Origin: Solea solea
Lineage: Eukaryota > Chordata > Actinopteri > Pleuronectiformes > Soleidae
Direction: 5' to 3'
Assembly (NCBI RefSeq): GCF_958295425.1
Contig: NC_081136.1
Span: forward strand, 31,978,843-32,042,842
DNA: 64,000 nucleotides
Below the pieces are notes generated by a model, which saw nothing but the letters and a program-made list of their open reading frames with translations, was not told where the DNA came from and made no database searches. The position numbers and the translations under genes were made by a program. Shown here one piece after another: positions 16,715 through 26,630 of the stretch. Within the stretch, counting starts at the first letter, position 1. Each line of letters opens with the position of its first letter.

Positions 16715-19700
16715 TTAGCGGTGTCTGTACTCCCTCTCCCTCTCTCTTTCGCGGTCTCTGTCCCGGTCTCTCTCGCGATGGCGATCCCTCTCCCGGCTGC
16801 GTTCTCGGTAGTAGTCCTCGTGCCTGTCGCGGCTGCGGGATTTGTGGCGTCGGCTCTTTTCTCTGGAGCGGCTGTGGTCGCGTTCTCTGGAGCGCTCTCG
16901 CCTGGCAGAGACAAACGGGCATGTGTTTCAAGCATTCTAATACAAATAAAATAACTAGTACCGCGCGCGGTTCTGAACGGGTTCGAGCCGACCCACGCGG
17001 GTCGCCGTGTGCCACGGCTCCCCGCGTGCCTCGCGCTCTCACCCGTTCATTCACCGCGCGCGGTACTAGTTATTTCCAGTACTAGTTATTTTCAGTACTA
17101 GTTATTTTCAGCGGCGTCCCCACGCATGTCGATCCAAATTTCGGGGGGGATCGGGCAACGTATGGCAAAGTTATAGGGCACTTCCTGTTTAAAATGGCAG
17201 ACTTCCTGTTCGGTCAAGTGCGTGTCCGTAAACGTGTTCAGGGAACTTCCCTTGTCTTACATATCAAGTTTTGTGCAGATCGGATAATCTTAGAGTTTAC
17301 TTCCTGTTTCGGACATTCCACTTCCTGTTAGGAGGTCATCTCTTGCAGACATGCTCAGGACAGGTCCCTGGTGTCACATAAAATGTTTCGTGCAAATCGG
17401 ACAACGTACGGCAAAGTTAGAGGGCACTTCCTGTTTAAAATGGCCGACTTCCTGTTTGTCTCCGGCAACATGTTCAGGGAAGGTCCCGTAACTCACATAT
17501 CTAGTTTCGTGTCAATCGGACAACGTAAGACTTTACTTCCTGTTTCGGGCGTTCCACTTCCTGTAGGGAGGTGACCTTTTACGGACATGCTCAGGACAGG
17601 TCCCTGGTGTCACATATAAGGTTTTGTGCAGATCGGACAACGTACGGCAAAGTTAGAGGGCACTTCCTGTTTAAAATGGCCGACTTCCTGTTCGGTCAAC
17701 GGCGTCTCCGTAAACATGTTCAGGGAAGGTCCAGTAACTCACATATCTAGTTTCGTGTCAATCGGACAATGTAAGACTTTACTTCCTGTTTCGGGCGTTC
17801 CACTTCCTGTAGGGAGGTGACCTTTTACGGACATGTTGAGGAAGGGTCTGGGGTCCCACATACTAAGTTTCAAGTGGATACAACAATCCCTGTTGGAGCA
17901 GCATCAAAAACTATAAATGTAATTCTGTCTGCTGTCACCGGGGGGCGCTGTATTTGAAAATGAATATTTTCATAAAGACGTGTTCAGGGCCGGACTGTCA
18001 TCAATCCTTGCAAGTTTGGTTCAGATCGGACCAGGATTGGCAAAGTTGTAACAGTTTGTTTTTTTAGAATTTTCTACCACCACCAGGAGGCGCTGTTTTC
18101 AAAATGTACCGTTTCAGCAACATAGTCGTGTTCAGCAACTAACCATCATCAACTATAGCAAGTTTGGTTGGGATCAGACCTTCCATCGCGAAGTTATAAG
18201 AGTTTCATTGTCTGTTATGAAAAATTATTATTATCTCCAATTTTGGCGCCCCCTATCTCGTACGCCATACAATATTTTAAAAAGCTTTTGATAACTTTTG
18301 ATGCTCAACTCGTCCACATTGATCTCACCAAGTTTGAAGGTGATCGCACAAAAGCTCTAGGAGGAGATAATTGAAATACAAGCTGTCATATTGTCTACTG
18401 TCACCAGGGGGCGCTGTTTTCGAAATTTAATATTTTCATATAGACTTCTTTAGGGCCGGACTATCATCAATCCTAGCAAGTTTGGTTCAGATCGGACCAG
18501 GATTCACGAAGTTGTAGCAGTTTGATTTTTTGTCCCAAAAATCCGACTTTGCGTCGTTGCCATGGCAACACCGTTAAACGATTTGTCGTCATATTGATCA
18601 CGCATCATCTACCATGTGTTTTGACTGTTGTCACCAATTTTGAGTGCGGTACGATTACCTGTGTAAAAGTTATTCCCGAAATCGTAAAAAAACTCTTTTT
18701 TTGTGTATTTTCTTTCACCACAAGGAGGCGCTGTTTTCAAACTTCACCGTTTTTTCATAGACGTCTTCAGCCATGGCCCAGCATCAATCATAGCAAGTTT
18801 GGTTCGGATCGGACCTTCCATCGCAAAGTTATAAGAGTTTTGTTTTTCTGATGCGAAACATCAGAATCATCACGAACTTTGCCGCCCCCTATCTCGTGCG
18901 CCATGTGACATTTGAAAAAACTTTTGATACCGTGAGCTCCTCAACTGGTCCACAGGGACCTCACCAAGTTTGAAGGTGATCGCACGAAAACTCTAGGAGG
19001 AGTTAGTTCAAATACCATTGCTGCGAATTCGCCAAAATCGCCAAAAAATGGCCAATCAACCCAAGATGGCGGATTTCCTGTTGGGTTTGGATCATGGTCA
19101 TAATGTAATTTTTTCTTCATCCTGACCCACTACACATGTGTACCGAATTTCGGGCATGTGCGATAATTGTGTTGGTCATGGTGAATTTTGACAGGTCGCT
19201 TCGCACGTTTTGGCCCCTCCCACATTCAATTTTCGACGCACATTCCCCGAACCTTTTTCAGACGTAAATTTACACCAGGATTGATGCGGTCACAAAAATC
19301 TGTGAGTTTTGGGGTATGGGAAAGGCCTCAAAAAGGCGATTTACTTTAAGGAATAATAAGAATAACTAGTACCGCACGCGGTTCTGAACGGGTTCGAGCC
19401 GACCCACGCGGGTCGCCGTGTGCCACGGCTCCCCGCGTGCCTCGCGCTCTCACCCGTTCATTCACCGCGTGCGGTACTAGTTATTTTCAGTACTAGTTAT
19501 TTTCAGTACTAGTTATTTTCAGCGGCGTCCCCGCGCATGTCGTTCCAAATTTCGAGGGGGATCCGGCAACGTATGGCAAAGTTATAGGGCACTTCCTGTT
19601 TAAAATGGCAGACTTTCTGTTCGGTCAAGTGCGTGTCCGTAAACGTGTTCAGGGAACTTCCCTTGTCTTACATATCAAGTTTTGTGCAGATTGGATAATC

Positions 19701-22700
19701 TTGGAGTTTACTTCCTGTTTCGGGCATTCCACTTCCTGTTGGGAGGTCATCTCTTGCAGACATGCTCAGGACAGGTCCCTGGTGTCACATAAAATGTTTC
19801 GTGCAAATCGGACAACATACGGCAAAGTTAGAGGGCACTTCCTGTTTAAAATGGCCAACTTCCTGTTCGTCTCCGTAAACGTGTTCAGGGAAGTTCCCTT
19901 GTCTTACATATCAAGTTTTGTTCAGATCGGACAATGTAAGACTTTACTTCCTGTTTCGGGCGTTCCACTTCCTGTAGGGAGGTGACCTTTTACGGACATG
20001 CTCAGGACAGGTCCCTTAACTCACATATAAGGTTTTGTGCAGATCGGACAACGTACGGCAAAGTTAGAGGGCACTTCCTGTTTAAAATGGCCGACTTCCT
20101 GTTCGGTCAACGGCGTCTCCGTAAACATGTTCAGGGAAGGTCTGGTAACTCACATATCTAGTTTCGTGTCAATCGGACAATGTAAGACTTTACTTCCTGT
20201 TTCGGGCGTTCCACTTCCTGTAGGGAGGTGACCTTTTACGGACATGTTGAGGAAGGGTCTGGGGTCCCACATACTAAGTTTCAAGTGGATACAACAATCC
20301 CTGTTGGAGCAGCATCAAAAACTATAAATGTAATTCTGTCTGCTGTCACCAGGGGGCGCTGTATTTGAAAATGAATATTTTCATATAGACGTGTTCAGGG
20401 CTGGACTGTCATCAATCCTTGCAAGTTTGGTTCAGATCGGACCAGGATTGGCAAAGTTGTAACAGTTTGTTTTTTTAGAATTTTCTACCACCACCAGGAG
20501 GCGCTGTTTTCAAAATGTACCGTATCAGCAACACAGTCGTCTTCAGCAACTAACCATCATCAACTATAGCAAGTTTGGTTGGGATCAGACCTTCCATCGC
20601 GAAGTTATAAGAGTTTCATTGTCTGTTATGAAAAATTATTATTATCTCCAATTTTGGCGCCCCCTATCTCGTACGCCATACAATATTTTAAGAAGCTTTT
20701 GATAACTTTTGATGCTCAACTCGTCCACATTGATCTCACCAAGTTTGAAGGTGATCGCACAAAAGCTCTAGGAGGAGATAATTGAAATACAAGCTGTCAT
20801 ATTGTCTGCTGTCACCAGGGGGCGCTGTTTTCGAAATTTAATATTTTCATATAGACGTCTTTAGGGCCGGACTATCATCAATCCTAGCAAGTTTGGTTCA
20901 GATCGGACCAGGATTCACGAAGTTGTAGCAGTTTGATTTTTTGTCCCAAAAATCCGACTTTGCGTCGTTGCCATGGCAACACCGTTAAACGATTTGTCGT
21001 CATATTGATCACGCATCATCTACCATGTGTTTTGACTGTTGTCACCAATTTTGAGTGCGGTACGATTATCTGTGTAAAAGTTATTCCCGAAATCGTAAAA
21101 AAACTTTTTTTTTGTGTATTTTCTTTCACCACAAGGAGGCGCTGTTTTCAAACTTCACCGTTTTTTCATAGACGTCTTCAGCCATGGCCCATCATCAATC
21201 ATAGCAAGTTTGGTTCGGATCGGACCTTCCATCGCAAAGTTATAAGAGTTTTTTTTTTCTGATGCGAAACATCAGAATCATCACGAACTTTGCCGCCCCC
21301 TATCTCGTGCGCTGTGCGACATTTGAAAAAACTTTTGATACCGTGAGCTCCTCAACTGGTCCACAGGGACCTCACCAAGTTTGAAGGTGATCGCACGAAA
21401 ACTCTAGGAGGAGTTAGTTCAAATACCATTGCTGCGAATTCGCCAAAATCGACAAAAAATCGCCAATCAACCCAAGATGGCGGACTTCCTGTAGGTTTCA
21501 CGGGAAAGTCGTCATCGACTTTTTTGACCGTCCCCACCTAATGAACGTGTGTACCAAGTTTCGTTCACGTACGTTAAACCCGACATGAGTTGACCTAATA
21601 GAAGTTTTTTGCGTGACTTTTTAGCCCCTCCCACCTCCAATTTTCCACGCATTTTCCCCGAACGACTTTCAGACGTAAATTTACACCAGGATTGATGCGG
21701 TCACAAAAATCTGTGAGTTTTGGGGTATGGGAAAGGCCTCAAAAATGCGATTTACTTTTAGGAATAATAATAATAATAATAACTAGTACCGCGCGCGGTT
21801 CTGAACGGGTTCGAGCCGACCCACGCGGGTCGCCGTGTGCCACGGCTCCCCGCGTGCCTCGCGCTCTCACCCGTTCATTCACCGCGCGCGGTACTAGTTA
21901 TTTTCAGTACTAGTTATTTTCAGCGGCGTCCCCGCGCATGTCGATCCAAATTTCAGGGGGGATCGGGCAACGTATGGCAAAGTTATAGGGCACTTCCTGT
22001 TTAAAATGGCCAACTTCCTGTTCGGTCAAATGCGCGTCCGTAAACGTGTTCAGGGAAGTTCCCTTGTCTTACATATCAAGTTTTGTTCAGATCGGACAAT
22101 CTTAGAGTTTACTTCCTGTTTCGGGCATTCCACTTCCTGTTGGGAGGTCATCTTTTGCAGACATGCTCAGGATAGGTCCCTGGTGTCACAAATAAGGTTT
22201 CATGCAAATCGGACCACGTACGGTAAAGTTAGAGGGTACTTCCTGTTTAAAATGGCCAACTTCCTGTTCGTCTCTGGAAACATGTTCAGGGAAGGTCCCG
22301 TAACTCACATATCTAGTTTTGTGTCAATCGGACAATGTAAGACTTTACTTCCTGTTTCGGGCGTTCCACTTCCTGTAGGGAGGTGACCTTTTACGGACAT
22401 GCTCAGGACAGGTCCCTGGTGTCACATATAAGATTTTGTGCAAATCGGACAACGTACGTCAAAGTTAGAGGGCACTTCCTGTTTAAAATGGCCGACTTCC
22501 TGTTCGTCTCCGGAAACATGTTCAGGGAAGGTCCCGTAACTCACATATCTAGTTTCTTGTCAATCGGACAATGTAAGACTTTACTTCCTGTTTCGGGCGT
22601 TCCACTTCCTGTAGGGAGGTGACCTTTTACGGACATGTTGAGGAAGGGTCTGGGGTCCCACATACTAAGTTTCAAGCGGATACAACAATCCCTGTTGGAG

Positions 22701-25700
22701 CAGCATCAAAAACTATAAATGTAATTCTGTCTGCTGTCACCAGGGGGCGCTGTATTTGAAAATGAATATTTTCATATAGACGTGTTCAGGGCCGGACTGT
22801 CATCAATCCTTGCAAGTTTGGTTCAGATCGGACCAGGATTAGCAAAGTTGTAACAGTTTGTTTTTTTAGAATTTTCTACCACCACCAGGAGGCGCTGTTT
22901 TCAAAATGTACCGTTTCAGCAACATAGTCGTCTTCAGCAACTAACCATCATCAACTATAGCAAGTTTGGTTGGGATCAGACCTTCCATCGCGAAGTTATA
23001 AGAGTTTCATTGTCTGTTATGAAAAATTATTATTATCTCCAATTTTGGCGCCCCCTATCTCTTACGCCATACAATATTTTAAAAAGCTTTTGATAACTTT
23101 TGATGCTCAACTCGTCCACATTGATCTCACCAAGTTTGAAGGTGATCGCACAAAAGCTCTAGGAGGAGATAATTGAAATACAAGCTGTCATATTGTCTGC
23201 TGTCACCAGGCGGCGCTGTTTTCGAAATTGAATATTTTCATATAGACGTCTTTAGGGCCGGTTTATCATCAATCCTAGCAAGTTTGGTTCAGATCGGACC
23301 AGGATTCGCGAAGTTGTAGCAGTTTGATTTTTTGTCCCAAAAATCCGACTTTGCGTCGTTGCCATGGCAACACCGTTAAACGATGTGTCGTCATATTGAT
23401 CACGCATCATCTACCATGTGTTTTGACTGTTGTCACCAATTTTGAGTGCGGTACGATTATCTGTGTAAAAGTTATTCCCGAAATCGTAAAAAAACTTTTT
23501 TTTTGTGTATTTTCTTTCACCACAAGAAGGCGCTGTTTTCAAACTTCACCGTTTTTTCATAGACGTCTTCAGCCATGGCCCATCATCAATCGTAGCAAGT
23601 TTGGTTCGGATCGGACCTTCCATCGCAAAGTTATAAGAGTTTTGTTTTTCTGATGCGAAACATCAGAATCATCACGAACTTTGCCGCCCCCTATCTCGTG
23701 CGCCATGCGACATTTGAAAAAACTTTTGATACCGTGAGCTCCTCAACTGGTCCACAGGGACCTCGCCGAGTTTGAAGGTGATCGCACAAAAACTCTAGGA
23801 GGAGTTAGTTCAAATACCATTGCTGCGAATTCGCCAAAATCGCCAAAAAATGGCCAATCAACCCAAGATGGCGGATTTCCTGTAGGTTTCACGGGAAAGT
23901 CGTCATCGACTTTTTTGACCGTCCCCACCTAATGAACGTGTGTACCAAGTTTCGTTCACGTACGTTAAACCCGACATGAGTTGACCTAATAGAAGTTTTT
24001 TGCGTGACTTTTTAGCCCCTCCCACCTCCAATTTTCCACGCATTTTCCCCGAACGACTTTCAGACGTAAATTTACACCAGGATTGATGCGGTCACAAAAA
24101 TCTGTGAGTTTTGGGGTATGGGAAAGGCCTCAAAAATGCGATTTACTTTTAGGAATAATAATAATAACTAGTACCGCGCGCGGTTCTGAACGGGTTCGAG
24201 CCGACCCACGCGGGTCGCCGTGTGCCACGGCTCCCCGCGTGCCTCGTGCTCTCACCCGTTCATTCACCGCGCGCGGTACTAGTTATTTTCAGTACTAGTT
24301 ATTTTCAGTACTAGTTATTTTCAGTACTAGTTATTTTCAGTACTAGTTATTTTCAGCGGCGTCCCTGCGCATTTCGTTCCAAATTTCGAGGGGGATCGGG
24401 CAACGTTTGACAAAGTTATAGGGCACTTCCTGTTTAAAATGGCAGACTTCCTGTTCGGTCAAGTGCGTGTACGTAAACGTGTTCAGGGAACTTCCCTTGT
24501 CTTACATATCAAGTTTTGTGCAGATCGGATAATCTTAGAGTTTACTTCCTGTTTCGGGCATTCCACTTCCTGTTGGGAGGTCATCTCTTGCAGACATGCT
24601 CAGGACAGGTCCCTGGTGTCACATAAAAGGTTTCGTGCAAATCGGACAACGTACGGCAAAGTTAGAGGGCACTTCCTGTTTAAAATCGCCAACTTCCTGT
24701 TCGTCTCTGTAAACGTGTTCAGGGAAGTTCCCTTGTCTTACATATCAAGTTTTGTTCAGATCGGACAATGTAAGACTTTACTTCCTGTTTCGGGCGTTCC
24801 ACTTCCTGTAGGGAGGTGACCTTTTACGGACATGCTCAGGACAGGTCCCTGGTGTCACATATAAGGTTTTGTGCAGATCGGACAACGTACGGCAAAGTTA
24901 GAGGGCACTTCCTGTTTAAAATGGCCGACTTCCTGTTCGGTCAACGGCGTCTCCGTAAACATGTTCAGGGAAGGTCCCGTAACTCACATATCTAGTTTCG
25001 TGTCAATCGGACAATGTAAGACTTTACTTCCTGTTTCGGGCGTTCCACTTCCTGTAGGGAGGTGACCTTTTACGGACATGTTGAGGAAGGGTCTGGGGTC
25101 CCACATACTAAGTTTCAAGCGGATACAACAATCCCTGTTGGAGCAGCATCAAAAACTATAAATGTAATTCTGTCTGCTGTCACCAGGGGGCGCTGTATTT
25201 GAAAATGAATATTTTCATATAGACGTGTTCAGGGCCGGACTGTCATCAATCCTTGCAAGTTTGGTTCAGATCGGACCAGGATTAGCAAAGTTGTAACAGT
25301 TTGTTTTTTTAGAATTTTCTACCACCACCAGGAGGCGCTGTTTTCAAAATGTACCGTTTCAGCAACATAGTCGTCTTCAGCAACTAACCATCATCAACTA
25401 TAGCAAGTTTGGTTGGGATCAGACCTTCCATCGCGAAGTTATAAGAGTTTCATTGTCTGTTATGAAAAATTATTATTATCTCCAATTTTGGCGCCCCCTA
25501 TCTCGTACGCCATACAATATTTTAAAAAGCTTTTGATAACTTTTGATGCTCAACTCGTCCACATTGATCTCACCAAGTTTGAAGGTGATCGCACAAAAGC
25601 TCTAGGAGGAGATAATTGAAATACAAGCTGTCATATTGTCTGCTGTCACCAGGGGGCGCTGTTTTCGAAATTGAATATTTTCATATGAACGTCTTTAGGG

Positions 25701-26596
25701 CCGGACTATCATCAATCCTAGCAAGTTTGGTTCAGATCGGACCAGGATTCACGAAGTTGTAGCAGTTTGATTTTTTGTCCCAAAAATCCGACTTTGCGTC
25801 GTTGCCATGGCAACACCGTTAAACGATTTGTCGTCATATTGCTCACGCATCATCTACCATGTGTTTTGACTGTTGTCACCAATTTTGAGTGCGGTACGAT
25901 TATCTGTGTAAAAGTTATTCCCGAAATCGTAAAAAAACTTTTTTTTGGTGTATTTTCTTTCACCACAGGGAGGCGCTGTTTTCAAACTTCACCGTTTTTT
26001 CCAAAAACGTCTTCAGCCATGGCCCATCATCAATGGTAGCAAGTTTGGTTTGGATCGGACCTTCCATCGCAAAGTTATAAGAGTTTTGTTTTTCTGATGC
26101 GAAACATCAGAATCATCACGAACTTTGCCGCCCCCTATCTCGTGCGCCGTGCGACATTTGAAAAAACTTTTGATACCGTGAGCTCCTCAACTGGTCCACA
26201 GGGACCTCACCAAGTTTGAAGGTGATCGCACGAAAACTCTAGGAGGAGTTAGTTCAAATACCATTGCTGCGAATTCGCCAAAATCGCCCAAAAATCGCCA
26301 ATCAACCCAAGATGGCGGATTTCCTGTAGGTTTCACGGGAAAGTCGTCATCGACTTTTTTGACCGTCCCCACCTAATGAACGTGTGTACCAAGTTTCGTT
26401 CACATACGTTAAACCCGACATGAGTTGACCTAATAGAAGTTTTTTGCGTGACTTTTTAGCCCCTCCCACTTCCAATTTTCCACGCATTTTCCCCGAACGA
26501 CTTTCAGACGTAAATTTACACCAGGATTGATGCGGTCACAAAAATCTGTGAGTTTTGGGGTATGGGAAAGGCCTCAAAAATGCGATTTACTTTTAG

Positions 26597-26630
<34 letters not shown>

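Larger units (their letters stand above)
16951..26600 (+). repeat. Four-unit ~2.4-kb tandem repeat array in the terminal cpsf6 intron
   Basis: Four head-to-tail units start at 16951, 19362, 21779 and 24164 and the last ends near 26600; spacings are about 2410, 2417, 2385 and 2440 bp. Each unit has, in order, a ~120-bp branched palindrome, two to five copies of the 16-mer TACTAGTTATTTTCAG, three ~220-250-bp subrepeats with CACTTCCTGT motifs, a block with four GGCGCTG (CTCF-like) motifs, and an (AAT)n tract. Sequence identity between units is high by eye. The last ~300 bp of unit 1 is a diverged variant compared with units 2-4. ORFs inside are short, repeat in every unit and have no domain. I do not recognise the element family. 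Confidence 0.9.

Noticed and set aside
16980..16989. tRNA gene suggested by the B-box-like GGTTCGAGCC
   Set aside because: No A box, acceptor stem or anticodon arm of proper tRNA geometry; the fold is a branched palindrome instead.
18522..18851. 109-aa ORF repeated in each unit
   Set aside because: The reading frame is shared only by repeat descent, with no codon bias or known motif; unit 4 breaks it.
19605..19985. Repeated 126-aa ORFs in the array (also 22006-22386 and 24439-24819)
   Set aside because: They recur because the repeat does, contain the ACTTCCTGT motif as TSC/FLF-type residues, are absent as an intact frame in unit 1, and show no domain.
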